Source: Reinekea marinisedimentorum (GTDB taxonomy: Bacteria; Pseudomonadota; Gammaproteobacteria; Pseudomonadales; Natronospirillaceae). Taken from it: DNA of 64,000 nt. Both the position numbers and the translations under genes were made by a program. Below, piece after piece: positions 36,055 to 44,579 of this stretch; the stretch's first letter is position 1; the number at the start of each line of letters is the position of its first letter. The DNA lies in the NCBI RefSeq assembly GCF_004341165.1, contig NZ_SLZR01000011.1:62001-126000 (forward strand). The letters are read 5' to 3'. The notes beneath the pieces are model-generated. The model was not told the DNA's origin and did no database searches. It saw nothing but the letters and a program-made list of their open reading frames with translations.

Positions 36055-36888
36055 TTATTGACGAAGCCAAAGCAAATAATCACCGGCCTGCTCTGACGGC
36101 GTAGCAGAAAGATCCACGTCCCATTGCGACAGCAGGTAATCTTTCAGTGCCACACGGGAGGTCATCTTAAGGATGCCATTGTGCATACCAAACTCCTGCT
36201 CAATGGCTTCTTTATATGGCAGCGCCGGGTGCGGAACCAAAGACAGCTCAACAATTTGGTTCCAGCCAGAATCTGCTTCTTTCAATTCTGTATGGATTGG
36301 CAGCGTCGAAACGCCCTGCACAGCCTTAATACGATTGATGACAAAGTTACTGAAAACGGAATTCGTTCTGTCATACGCCCTGACTGCCCAGCGTGTGCCG
36401 GTGTTTATCAACGCATGAGGAACCAGAGTCACGGTTCTCTCACCTTCGATCTCCGATACATAAGTCACTGTGACTGATTGCTGCTTATGGATTGCCCGGG
36501 TAATCGCGGCCAGCGTTGGAATGTACGGCAGCGGTGTTTGGCAGGGTGCTTCTGTCACTATTTCCGGGAACTTGGGCCCGGAATAGTCATCACCAAAGCC
36601 ATGAGACAGTGCCGTTAAGACCTGAGTGGCGGTGTAAGAAAATAATGGCTTGAAGGAATCCTGAGGGATATAGGATTTAATCCCATAATCATAAACCACA
36701 TTGTCTGGCACCAGCTTTTTATAGAGGGCAATATCACGCGAAGCGGAAGATTCTTTCAAACCAAAACGCTTTTGCAGGTCGCTGCGGTTAGCATGCCCCA
36801 AAAAATACAGTCGAAATTCCAGGTAAAACAATCTCTCCTGCTGCGGCTGAGATTGATCCTGCAATTGTGGTTGAGCTTTATCAGTCAT
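36055..36888 (-). CDS. WYL-domain transcriptional regulator, BrxR/CapW-like
   Basis: 277 residues: N-terminal winged helix-turn-helix (about 19-70, ERLFYLEFRLYFLGHANRSDLQKRFGLKESSASRDIALY), a central WYL domain (about 125-195, with TVTYVSEIEGERTVTLVPHALINTGTRWAVRAYD) and a C-terminal WCX-like region. This domain order and the opening resemble BrxR/CapW, which repress phage-defence operons (BREX, CBASS). No defence genes are adjacent. A promoter with an inverted repeat on its -35 box precedes it, suggesting autorepression. Family level is confident; the BrxR/CapW subfamily is by pattern only. Confidence 0.8.
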   Translation of the reverse strand: MTDKAQPQLQDQSQPQQERLFYLEFRLYFLGHANRSDLQKRFGLKESSASRDIALYKKLVPDNVVYDYGIKSYIPQDSFKPLFSYTATQVLTALSHGFGDDYSGPKFPEIVTEAPCQTPLPYIPTLAAITRAIHKQQSVTVTYVSEIEGERTVTLVPHALINTGTRWAVRAYDRTNSVFSNFVINRIKAVQGVSTLPIHTELKEADSGWNQIVELSLVPHPALPYKEAIEQEFGMHNGILKMTSRVALKDYLLSQWDVDLSATPSEQAGDYLLWLRQ

Positions 36889-36928
36889 AGCTTCTATTTA
36901 TTAACTCTAATTTTAATGTTGTGGAGTC

Positions 36929-36962
36929 ACTGTAGAGTTGTAGGTAGTTGCTGTCAATTACC
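36929..36962 (-). promoter_or_regulatory. promoter and candidate operator of the WYL regulator
   Basis: Minus strand: perfect -35 TTGACA (plus 36952-36957), 17-base spacer, -10 TACAGT (plus 36929-36934), about 40 bases from the start codon. An inverted repeat GGTAGTTG/CAATTACC (36943-36950 and 36955-36962, one mismatch, 4-base spacer) overlaps the -35 box, a position suited to repression. Confidence 0.6.
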
Positions 36963-37350
36963 GTACAGATTCAGCATAGCACTTCATTTTGGAGAGCCTA
37001 AATAAAAACCATTCATAGAGTGAATTACTTTTAATTATTTTATTTCGGGCAATTAAAATACCTCTTTTAAAGTCCGAAAAATAACCGGCAGCCGATGCGA
37101 TTACATGGCCTGTTTTTACCGCCAACCCTATCCGCCGCAGTTAACCGACAGGGAAATAGGCAGAATCATCATCTACAGATACAGACAACTAAAGGATTAC
37201 TAAGGGTTCGGGATAACGGCAAGGTTGCGTGTGCAAGCGGCGGTGGCGATGCAATATCACCAGTACAGCTCATTCGAGTAAATTCAGACTGCACGGACCG
37301 CAAAACAGGCCCGGCAGATTCGGTTTTCCGGCTAACTTGATGCCAGCAGA
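36963..37350. other. intergenic, no supported gene
   Basis: About 390 bases between the WYL promoter and a possible small minus-strand gene. The first part is AT-rich. A plus-strand frame at 37095-37340 is open but has no ribosome site and an unlikely composition, so it is not called. Confidence 0.4.
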
Positions 37351-37656
37351 TTAAAATTCAACAACCTGATACACCGCGCGCTGGCAGTAGCAATCTCTGA
37401 CATCCTGCAGAACATTTCGCTGCGACTTATAACTTTCAGGCTCGAATGTTTTCGCTTCGCAACCACAGGGCTGCTCGCAAGGCTTCTTCGGTGGTTCCAT
37501 AAAAGCTGGATGCACCTGACTGGAAAACATAAATGTTTTTCGGGTGTGTTGATCTTCAACAAACTGGAGGATTCGCTTAAATAAAATCATACAATAATAC
37601 CAATTTATCCAATTTCGACGGCAATAATACTTATTCTCATCGATACTAAAAGTCAT
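37351..37656 (-). CDS. possible hypothetical Cys-containing protein
   Basis: Up to 101 codons; an internal ATG (37590) would give 79 residues. The C-terminal part holds a CEQPCGCEAK cluster and DCYCQ, which could bind metal. Neither start has a ribosome site and base composition is mixed. It may be real or a decayed gene. Confidence 0.3.
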   Translation of the reverse strand: MTFSIDENKYYCRRNWINWYYCMILFKRILQFVEDQHTRKTFMFSSQVHPAFMEPPKKPCEQPCGCEAKTFEPESYKSQRNVLQDVRDCYCQRAVYQVVEF

Positions 37657-37877
37657 TTAAGCAAAAGTTGCCGCTGTCCATTAGTCGTAGGTTTTATCAC
37701 TTACTTTATAAATCAACAGCTTAAGGGCAAAAAAAACTTCGGACTTTGGCAGTGTTTTTTTAATCGCAGAGCGGGTGCGATACCCGAAATGGCCTGGAAC
37801 GATGGCCGGTCGACCGAAAGGAGATCGCACAAGAGGCGCGCTTTTCACTTCATAGAATTTGATAGCGGCTATAAACG

Positions 37878-37901
37878 AAAAAAGCAGCCATAAGGCTGCT
37901 T
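37878..37901 (-). terminator. third terminator of tRNA operon copy 2
   Basis: AAGCAGCC/GGCTGCTT stem, ATAA loop, T-run on the minus strand; same as 13294-13317. Confidence 0.8.
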
Positions 37902-37908
37902 CTTAAAA

Positions 37909-38046
37909 TTTGGAGCGGGAAAGGAGGATGAACTGATCCGCATCCGGCGGCTGGCGTTCCAGTCCCGACCTCTTGGGGTCGCAGGCATAAAAAAACCGAG
38001 TACTAAGGCTCGGCTTCTTTGGAATTTGGAGCGGGAAAGGAGGCTC
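37909..38046 (-). repeat. two partial copies of the tRNA-Gly 3' end with spacer
   Basis: The 19-20 bases of the tRNA-Gly acceptor 3' strand (plus TGGAGCGGGAAAGGAGG) occur at 37911-37927 and 38027-38046, and again in the intact tRNA from 38129. Unit spacings are 116 and 102 bases. The spacers share the TCCCGACCTCTTGGGGTCGC segment and end in a CCGAG/CTCGG terminator. Locus 1 has one such unit. Confidence 0.8.
37989..38013 (-). terminator. second terminator of tRNA operon copy 2
   Basis: Minus-strand stem CCGAG/CTCGG followed by seven T (plus A 37989-37995). Confidence 0.8.
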
Positions 38047-38090
38047 AACCGGCTGGCGCTCCAGTCCCGACCTCTTGGGGTCGCAGACAT

Positions 38091-38115
38091 AAAAAAACCG
38101 AGCATTAAGGCTCGG
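38091..38115 (-). terminator. first terminator of tRNA operon copy 2
   Basis: Minus-strand stem CCGAG/CTCGG, eight-base loop, then seven T; 14 bases after the tRNA-Gly 3' end. Confidence 0.85.
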
Positions 38116-38128
38116 CTTTTTTGGAATT

Positions 38129-38203
38129 TGGAGCGGGAAAGGAGGCTCGAACTCCCGACCCCAACCTTGGCAAGGTTGTGCTCTACCACTGAGCTATTCC
38201 CGC
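38129..38203 (-). tRNA. tRNA-Gly (GCC), copy 2
   Basis: Identical in sequence to the copy at 13443-13517 (anticodon GCC, encoded CCA). Downstream of it lie two further copies of its 3' end, each with a terminator. Confidence 0.97.
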
Positions 38204-38267
38204 ATATGAACCAACGCTTTCACTCATTGATTCTGTTCTTTCAGTAAACTCAACCCGAAGGTTAAAG

Positions 38268-38343
38268 TGGCATCCCGTAGGGGACTCGAACCCCTGTTAC
38301 CGCCGTGAAAGGGCGGTGTCCTAGGCCACTAGACGAACGGGAC
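38268..38343 (-). tRNA. tRNA-Glu (TTC), copy 2
   Basis: Identical to 13582-13657 (anticodon TTC, encoded CCA). The 64-base spacer to tRNA-Gly differs from copy 1 at a single base, so the duplication is recent or kept uniform by gene conversion. Confidence 0.97.
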
Positions 38344-38368
38344 ACTGTGTACCTCAAGAACGAGCGCT

Positions 38369-38396
38369 ATAGTAATGAAATTTTTTCAGGATGCAA
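38369..38396 (-). promoter_or_regulatory. promoter of tRNA-Glu/Gly operon copy 2
   Basis: Minus strand -35 TTGCAT (plus 38391-38396), 16-base spacer, -10 TACTAT (plus 38369-38374), AGCGCTCG discriminator as in copy 1. The -10 differs from copy 1 (TATTAT). Confidence 0.78.
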
Positions 38397-38492
38397 ACTT
38401 TTTTTATTAAAAATCAATAAGTTAACCAAGAAAATACGAAATGGTGGCGCTCACGGGGTGGCTCAGGCTTATCAGCCACTCCAACGCAGCCG

Positions 38493-40169
38493 CTACTGCT
38501 TGCGAAAATAGCCGATTGAGCTCTGCAAATCGGAACTCAGGTCCGATAGCTGATCGGTCAATTCCAGCGATTGCTCTGCCCTTTTCGAGTTTGACTGAGC
38601 TAGCTGGCGGACCTTAGCGACGTTTTCAGTAATTTCAGACAGGGAGCCATCCTGCAATTCCAGCTTGTGAACTGTCTGCGTCGTGTTATCGCGGATGGTG
38701 TCCAGGGAATGGCGAATAGTCTTGATCACCTCGCCGGTACGGTTAATCCACTCGACACTCTCGGCGGTGTTGCTCTGGCTCTGGTTAATCGTTGCCACGA
38801 CACGCTGGGTGCCGGTCGTCAGGCCTTCAATGGTCGCTTGTATTTCATTGGTGGAATCCTGTGTTCGTTTTGCCAGTTGCCGCACTTCATCGGCCACTAC
38901 CGCAAAACCTCGCCCCTGATCCCCCGCCCTGGCCGCTTCAATTGCCGCATTCAGCGCCAACAGATTGGTCTGCTCGGCAATACCCTGAATTACATTCAGT
39001 ACCGAGGAGATCTCGACGGTACTTTCCTGCAGAGAATGCAATTCATTGACTGCGTTGTTGACCTCTGACGATAACGCTTCAATGGCCGCGACCGTTTTGC
39101 TGACCGTTACACTGGTTTCATCGGATGCACTGAGGGCGTCGTCGGCATTCTGAATCGCGTTACCGGCTAACTGGCTAACCTCACCGGAATAACCCTGCAG
39201 CTGCATAACCACATCTGCCAATTGCTCCAGCTCCGCCACCTGAGCCGTCACTTCATTCATGCGGCTCTGATTGTCATCCACCAGCTGCTGCGTAGACCGG
39301 TTCAGGTCATCGGTCAGATTAAATACTGAATCAAAAATACCCTTAAGTTTATCGATCAATAGCTTCAGTGAGCGCTTAACATGACTCATTTCATCCTGAC
39401 GGTTGCCAACGTGAAATTCAGTTTGGATATCACCATCAGAGATCCGCTCTGCCACCTCAACGGTCACCTTAAATTCACGCGAAAGCCTGAGCATCATCGT
39501 GACCGACAACAGTACACCCGCCAGAATAATACCGGCTGCAATGACCAGTGTTCTGATTGTCCTGGCTTTCTCCTGCTCGATGTACCTGGCGGATTCAGTC
39601 TGAACAAAAAACTGATACTGGTCCTGAATTCTGTTTATCTCATCGGTGTATTCATCCATCACCAGCAGGACGTTCTTCTCGGCAGCCTTACGCTGCGCGA
39701 AGCCCGCCATATCTCGCCACGCGGTGGCAATGTCATTAAAGGCAGAAACAAAATCAGCCTGCCTGGCAATGATCGACTCAATAATGTCACTGGCCGCGGG
39801 GTGACCATGGTCAGTCAGTACGGCATCCCACTTCTGCAGCATGGGTTGTGAAAGATCAGACAGACCAGCTTCTAAACGGGATGTGGTTTGAATAACCCGC
39901 TGCAAAGCCGCCTCCAGCTCTTCTTCTGTGGCATTGCGCGAGGTGAAATGCGCACCCACGCTGTAGGCTGCCTCGTAATGTTCCTGCAACTCATCCCAGG
40001 TGCTTTTCAGGTTGGCATTAAAGAACAAATATTCTTTGTCAGATTCCATGCGCACAACATTATTGCGGGCGGAAAGAATCTGCATTGCGGCCAGATAGAT
40101 AACTGAACACATAAGAACAGTCACAAGGAAAAATAGCTGGTTGCTAAACCTCTGATAATTAAGTTTCAC
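38493..40169 (-). CDS. methyl-accepting chemotaxis protein
   Basis: 558 residues. Membrane helices at about 11-31 and 205-227 bracket a roughly 170-residue helical periplasmic sensor (four-helix-bundle type), followed by HAMP (about 228-280) and the cytoplasmic signalling coiled coil. The hairpin tip [35 protein letters not shown] is canonical for CheA/CheW contact. No CheR-tethering pentapeptide is seen at the C-terminus (ends GYFRKQ). Ligand unknown. It is a single gene, with pyrC upstream after a 335-base gap. Confidence 0.95.
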   Translation of the reverse strand: MKLNYQRFSNQLFFLVTVLMCSVIYLAAMQILSARNNVVRMESDKEYLFFNANLKSTWDELQEHYEAAYSVGAHFTSRNATEEELEAALQRVIQTTSRLEAGLSDLSQPMLQKWDAVLTDHGHPAASDIIESIIARQADFVSAFNDIATAWRDMAGFAQRKAAEKNVLLVMDEYTDEINRIQDQYQFFVQTESARYIEQEKARTIRTLVIAAGIILAGVLLSVTMMLRLSREFKVTVEVAERISDGDIQTEFHVGNRQDEMSHVKRSLKLLIDKLKGIFDSVFNLTDDLNRSTQQLVDDNQSRMNEVTAQVAELEQLADVVMQLQGYSGEVSQLAGNAIQNADDALSASDETSVTVSKTVAAIEALSSEVNNAVNELHSLQESTVEISSVLNVIQGIAEQTNLLALNAAIEAARAGDQGRGFAVVADEVRQLAKRTQDSTNEIQATIEGLTTGTQRVVATINQSQSNTAESVEWINRTGEVIKTIRHSLDTIRDNTTQTVHKLELQDGSLSEITENVAKVRQLAQSNSKRAEQSLELTDQLSDLSSDLQSSIGYFRKQ

Positions 40170-40504
40170 AATTACTCCGATTACTTACTGGATTAATTTT
40201 TCGCTGTGACTGCGTTTTATTCAGGCAAACCCACCAATATTAAAATATATGACCGAGCTGTTTTATGGTGAGAACCGTTCAATAGCCTTTGGCATTCATT
40301 ATCGTGACTAAACTGCGCCGGTAATAGTCACCAAATTGAGTACGTTTTAGCGGCGGCTTACGCCCCGATAACGGCACTCAAGATAGATAACGGCTGCATC
40401 AGGCAACACCTGAGTGTTTTTTCTTTCAGGAAACTAGCAGAGAAAGGAATCAATACCAGCGCGTACTGGTATTGATTATTTTGACAGGCAGGAACAAACA
40501 GCGT
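40170..40504. other. intergenic between pyrC and the chemoreceptor
   Basis: 335 bases. It holds a weak plus-strand hairpin AACAC/GTGTT with a T-run (40405-40422) and a perfect dyad at 40448-40477 (separate entry). No gene seen; the chemoreceptor promoter should lie near 40200-40300 but no clear box is apparent. Confidence 0.5.
40448..40477. repeat. 30-bp perfect inverted repeat downstream of pyrC
   Basis: Arms AATCAATACCAG (40448-40459) and CTGGTATTGATT (40466-40477) around CGCGTA, 27 bases past the pyrC stop. No T-run on the minus strand, so it is either an atypical terminator/processing hairpin or a protein-binding dyad. Confidence 0.5.
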
Positions 40505-41539
40505 TTATTTAACCTTCCAGCTGACTGGCTGACCCGCATGGAAAGGAACAATCGGCCGGCCATTAGGCAGAATAATTTCTTCCGGTACCGTCCACTCTTC
40601 TTTTTTCAGGGTGATGGTTTCGGTATTCCTTGGTAGGCCATAGAAGTCCGGTCCGTAAAACGACGCAAACGCCTCGAGCTTATCCAGTACGCCCAGGTCT
40701 TCAAAGATTTGGGCATACAGTTCAATAGCGCTCCAGGCACTGTAACAGCCGGCACAACCGCAGGCATTTTCTTTATTGGCTTTTTCGTGCGGTGCAGAAT
40801 CGGTACCCAGGAAGATTTTAGGTGTGCCCTGAGCAACGGCATCACGCAGTGCTTGCTGGTGCGTATTTCGCTTCAGTACCGGCAAACAGAAATTATGCGG
40901 CCGCACGCCGCCTACCAGCAGATCATTACGGTTCAGCAATAGATGCTGCGGAGTAATGGTGGCCGCAATATTATCACTGGCCGCTAGCACAAATTCGGCA
41001 GCGTCTGCCGTGGTGATATGTTCCAGCACCACCTTCAAATCCGGGTTGCTCGCCACTATCTTGCTCAGGTGAGTATCGATAAACACCTTCTCGCGATCAA
41101 AAATATCAATGTGGCTATCGGTAACTTCGCCATGAATCAGCAGCAACATACCTTGTGCGGCCATTTCTTCAAACACCGGCTGCATCCCTTCAATTGAGGT
41201 CACCGCCAATGCCGAGTTAGTCGTCGCACCGGCCGGGTAAAGTTTTGCAGCAACAACACCGGCGGCCTTGGCTTTCTGAATGGTTTCTTTGCTGGTGTTG
41301 TCGGTTAAATAGAGCGTCATCAACGGCGTAAAAGAGCTCCCTTCTGGGCGAGCCGCCAAAATACGCTCTTTGTATTCCATCGCCATTTGCTCAGTAGTGA
41401 CCGGTGGCACCAGGTTAGGCATAACAATGGCGCGCTGAAAACACCGGGCCGTTGCCGGTACCGTTTCGCCCAACATTTCACCATCACGAAAATGCAAATG
41501 CCAGTCATCCGGTTTGGTAATAATCAGTTCAGTTGTCAT
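40505..41539 (-). CDS. pyrC: dihydroorotase (homodimeric type)
   Basis: 344 residues; interconverts carbamoyl aspartate and dihydroorotate in pyrimidine synthesis. Zinc ligands in DWHLHFRDG (about residues 12-20), carboxylated lysine in [14 protein letters not shown] (about 98-111), later His ligands in LIHGEV and LEHITT, and the catalytic Asp in FLGTDSAPH. Similar in length to E. coli PyrC (348). It begins 19 bases after the uvrB stop, so the two are probably co-transcribed. Confidence 0.97.
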   Translation of the reverse strand: MTTELIITKPDDWHLHFRDGEMLGETVPATARCFQRAIVMPNLVPPVTTEQMAMEYKERILAARPEGSSFTPLMTLYLTDNTSKETIQKAKAAGVVAAKLYPAGATTNSALAVTSIEGMQPVFEEMAAQGMLLLIHGEVTDSHIDIFDREKVFIDTHLSKIVASNPDLKVVLEHITTADAAEFVLAASDNIAATITPQHLLLNRNDLLVGGVRPHNFCLPVLKRNTHQQALRDAVAQGTPKIFLGTDSAPHEKANKENACGCAGCYSAWSAIELYAQIFEDLGVLDKLEAFASFYGPDFYGLPRNTETITLKKEEWTVPEEIILPNGRPIVPFHAGQPVSWKVK

Positions 41540-41558
41540 TTTATTTCCTTCATTTGCA

Positions 41559-43583
41559 TCAACGGTTTTTCAGTAATTCTTTCAATTCAAGCAGCTGATC
41601 GCGCATAGCCGCAGCCTCTTCAAACTTAAGATCGCGAGCGGCCTTATGCATCGCATCCTCGACTTTCACAATCTCTTTGCCCAGTTCGGCCGCATTCATG
41701 TGCATCAGGCCTTTGGCCTCTTCGGCTGAGATATGCTCTACCCGCTTCTTGTTGCGGGCCATTTTACCTTTGCGACCCGGCGCTTGCGGCGCACCATCAA
41801 TAATATCGGTGATCGATTTATTCAGCGCTTGCGGGGTAATGCCGTGCTCTTCGTTATGGGCCTGTTGCTTAGCTCGCCGGCGTTCGGTTTCGCCAATCGC
41901 CCGCTCCATAGAACCGGTGATGCGGTCTGCATACAGAATCGCTTTACCGTTCAGGTTACGGGCGGCCCGACCGATGGTTTGAATAAGTGAGCGGTCACTG
42001 CGCAGGAAGCCTTCTTTATCGGCATCCAGAATAGCCACCAGCGATACCTCTGGCATATCCAGGCCTTCACGCAGCAGGTTAATACCCACCAACACATCAA
42101 ACTCACCGAGGCGCAGATCACGGATAATCTCTACCCTCTCCACGGTATCGATATCGGAATGCAGGTAGCGCACCCGAACGCCGTTGTCGTGCAGGTAGTC
42201 GGTTAAATCTTCAGCCATGCGCTTGGTTAATGTGGTGATCAGCACCCGCTCTTCGACGGCAACCCGCAACCGGATTTCTTCCAGCACATCGTCGACCTGA
42301 GAGGTCGCCGGACGCACTTCAATGATCGGGTCAAGCAAGCCGGTAGGCCGTACAACCTGCTCTGCCGTTTGCTGGGAGTGCTCTTCTTCGTATTTACCCG
42401 GTGTTGCTGAAACATAAATTGCCTGCGGTGACGCCCGCTCCCATTCCTCAAAGCGCAAAGGCCGGTTATCCAATGCCGATGGCAAGCGGAAGCCATATTC
42501 AACCAGCGTTTCTTTGCGCGAGCGGTCGCCCTTATACATGGCACCAATCTGCGGAATGGACACATGGGATTCATCGATAAACATCAGTGCATCCGGCGGC
42601 AGATACTCATAAAGCGTGGGTGGCGCTTCACCGGAACCGCGCCCGGCCAGATAACGGGAGTAGTTTTCGATGCCGGTACAAAAGCCAAGCTCACGCATCA
42701 TTTCCAGGTCGTACTTGGTTCGCTGCTCCAGGCGCTGGGCTTCAACCAGGCGGTTATCCGATTCAAAAACTTTCAGGCGATCTTTCAATTCCTGCTCAAT
42801 GCTTTCGGCCGCATCCAGAATTGTCTGGCGCGGTGTTACATAGTGGGTTTTCGGGTAAATGGTATAGCGATGCAGCTTTTGCAGAACCTCGCCGGTGAGC
42901 GGATCAAACAGACTGAGGTTTTCAATTTCCTCATCGAACAGCTCAACCCGAACCGCTTCCAGCTCTGATTCCGCCGGGAAGATATCAATCACATCTCCGC
43001 GCACCCGATAGTTACCACGTCCAAACTCGACATCGTTACGGGCGTATTGCAGCTCGGCCAGGCGACGCAACATCTCACGCTGATTGACGGTATCGCCCTT
43101 ACGCAGGTGCAGCACCATCTTCAGGTAACTTTCCGGCGAGCCCAGACCATAAATTGCCGAGACGGTGGCGACGATAATGGTGTCTTTGCGCTCCAGCAGT
43201 GCCTTGGTGGCGGAAAGCCGCATCTGTTCAATGTGCTCGTTTACACTGGAGTCTTTATCGATAAAGGTGTCAGACGAGGGCACATAGGCTTCCGGCTGAT
43301 AATAGTCGTAGTAGGAAACGAAATACTCCACCGCATTGCCGGGGAAAAACTCGCGGAACTCCGAATAGAGCTGAGCAGCCAGCGTTTTGTTGTGCACCAT
43401 AACAATGGTCGGCCGCTGAACTGTCTCTATAACCTTGGCCATGGTGTAGGTTTTACCGGAGCCTGTTACCCCGAGCAGTGTTTGAGCGGCCAGACCATTG
43501 TTAAGCCCGTCCACCAGCCGCGCAATAGCGGCAGGCTGATCGCCGGAAGGCTGATATTTGGATTCGACCTTAAAAGGCTTCAT
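41559..43583 (-). CDS. uvrB: excinuclease ABC subunit B
   Basis: 674 residues. Damage-verifying helicase of nucleotide excision repair. Walker A GVTGSGKT at 38-45, the beta-hairpin around [21 protein letters not shown] (about 92-112), DESHVSIPQ (Walker B-like), helicase motif [11 protein letters not shown], and the C-terminal UVR motif that contacts UvrC ([23 protein letters not shown]). Full length. Confidence 0.98.
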   Translation of the reverse strand: MKPFKVESKYQPSGDQPAAIARLVDGLNNGLAAQTLLGVTGSGKTYTMAKVIETVQRPTIVMVHNKTLAAQLYSEFREFFPGNAVEYFVSYYDYYQPEAYVPSSDTFIDKDSSVNEHIEQMRLSATKALLERKDTIIVATVSAIYGLGSPESYLKMVLHLRKGDTVNQREMLRRLAELQYARNDVEFGRGNYRVRGDVIDIFPAESELEAVRVELFDEEIENLSLFDPLTGEVLQKLHRYTIYPKTHYVTPRQTILDAAESIEQELKDRLKVFESDNRLVEAQRLEQRTKYDLEMMRELGFCTGIENYSRYLAGRGSGEAPPTLYEYLPPDALMFIDESHVSIPQIGAMYKGDRSRKETLVEYGFRLPSALDNRPLRFEEWERASPQAIYVSATPGKYEEEHSQQTAEQVVRPTGLLDPIIEVRPATSQVDDVLEEIRLRVAVEERVLITTLTKRMAEDLTDYLHDNGVRVRYLHSDIDTVERVEIIRDLRLGEFDVLVGINLLREGLDMPEVSLVAILDADKEGFLRSDRSLIQTIGRAARNLNGKAILYADRITGSMERAIGETERRRAKQQAHNEEHGITPQALNKSITDIIDGAPQAPGRKGKMARNKKRVEHISAEEAKGLMHMNAAELGKEIVKVEDAMHKAARDLKFEEAAAMRDQLLELKELLKNR

Positions 43584-43595
43584 AACCGCTCCAAT

Positions 43596-43631
43596 AAAAA
43601 AAAGGGCTGGCTATTATAGCCAAACCCTTTT
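43596..43631 (-). terminator. terminator between the pseudouridine synthase gene and uvrB
   Basis: Minus-strand hairpin with outer arm AAGGG/CCCTT and inner GGCTAT/ATAGCC, followed by eight T. The loop sequence contains TATAAT, so it could also supply a -10 for uvrB, but no matching -35 is seen. Confidence 0.8.
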
Positions 43632-43725
43632 AGGTGTTTGCATGTTTCATTCAAATTTCCGGCCTCATTCAAAGGTAGCGCAACCCTAAAACGCTTCGGC
43701 AACCGGCGCCATTCACTGAACCCGG

Positions 43726-44550
43726 CTATTCGTGGATCAGTGAGAACGTCCTGGCTTCGCCGCTGACCGGGCAGCTGTATGCCAGTTCAACCAGGCGCAA
43801 GCGCAAGCCTTCAACGCTGTCATCCTCTTGGCGATAGCGTTCATCACCCACAACGGGGTTACCGGCAGCCGCAAATTGACGGACTATCTGGTGTTCTCGG
43901 CCGGTCTCCGGCCATAAATCGACAACACTGCGGTTTGGGCGCGCATCGTAACGGGCTTTTTTCACTCGGGTGATTGCTGTCGCGCCATCAATCGGCTGGT
44001 CCAGCCGGTCAACGGCGCCCAGATCACCCTGAACATCAGCGCGATAATGCAGGCTCGCGCCTTCAAAGCCATCAACCGCTAACTGATTCGAAAATGCCAG
44101 CGCTGCCTTACGCGTGTGCGCCAGTATTAACAAACCAGAGGCTTCGTAGTCGAGCGCAGCCAGCCAGAAAATCTCTCTGGCCGGATTGAACGCCAGCTCA
44201 ACGGCGCGGGCGAAGCTTTGAAAATCCCCCCAGTCGGAGCCATGCAGCGGCATACCGGCAGGCTTATTCCAAACTGAATATTGCCCGGCATCTTCAAGCA
44301 GTTCCGCCTTCAGCGGTTTTAACGCCAGTAAATCGTCATCGTAAAAGATCTCGATCTGTTCTCCGACCAGTATATCGGTCATCGCTCTACGCAGCCGCTG
44401 GCGGTCGCCGTTCTTATCGACCCGCCAGACACCGCCTTTATTCATCAGGTCTTTTAAACGCGATTTAGAAAGATTGATATTGGCAACCAGAAAATCAATT
44501 GCTATTTGCGGGTCACCTGCTTCAACTTCCAATACTGCATCTATTTCCAT
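43726..44550 (-). CDS. RluA-family pseudouridine synthase, divergent
   Basis: 274 residues: an S4-like RNA-binding start (about 10-70, LVANINLSKSRLKDLMNKGGVW) and a pseudouridine synthase domain. The usual HRLDxxTSG catalytic motif reads ALDYEASGLL (about 131-141): the Asp nucleophile is kept but the preceding Arg is replaced by Ala and Thr by Ala. The QIVRQFAAAGNPVVGDERY segment is typical. RNA target unknown. Last gene of a four-gene operon. Confidence 0.82.
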   Translation of the reverse strand: MEIDAVLEVEAGDPQIAIDFLVANINLSKSRLKDLMNKGGVWRVDKNGDRQRLRRAMTDILVGEQIEIFYDDDLLALKPLKAELLEDAGQYSVWNKPAGMPLHGSDWGDFQSFARAVELAFNPAREIFWLAALDYEASGLLILAHTRKAALAFSNQLAVDGFEGASLHYRADVQGDLGAVDRLDQPIDGATAITRVKKARYDARPNRSVVDLWPETGREHQIVRQFAAAGNPVVGDERYRQEDDSVEGLRLRLVELAYSCPVSGEARTFSLIHE

Positions 44551-44579
44551 GCGTTACTGCTTTCTCACCTTTTAGTCAT

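Noticed and set aside
37095-37340. 81-codon plus-strand frame in the region next to tRNA copy 2
   Set aside because: No ribosome site, implausible composition and no family pattern.
36055-37870. Phage-defence system around the WYL regulator
   Set aside because: No BREX, CBASS, restriction or toxin genes could be found; only the regulator remains.
38458-38479. Hairpin GTGGCT/AGCCAC after the chemoreceptor
   Set aside because: No T-run and a GC-rich flank; not convincing as a terminator.
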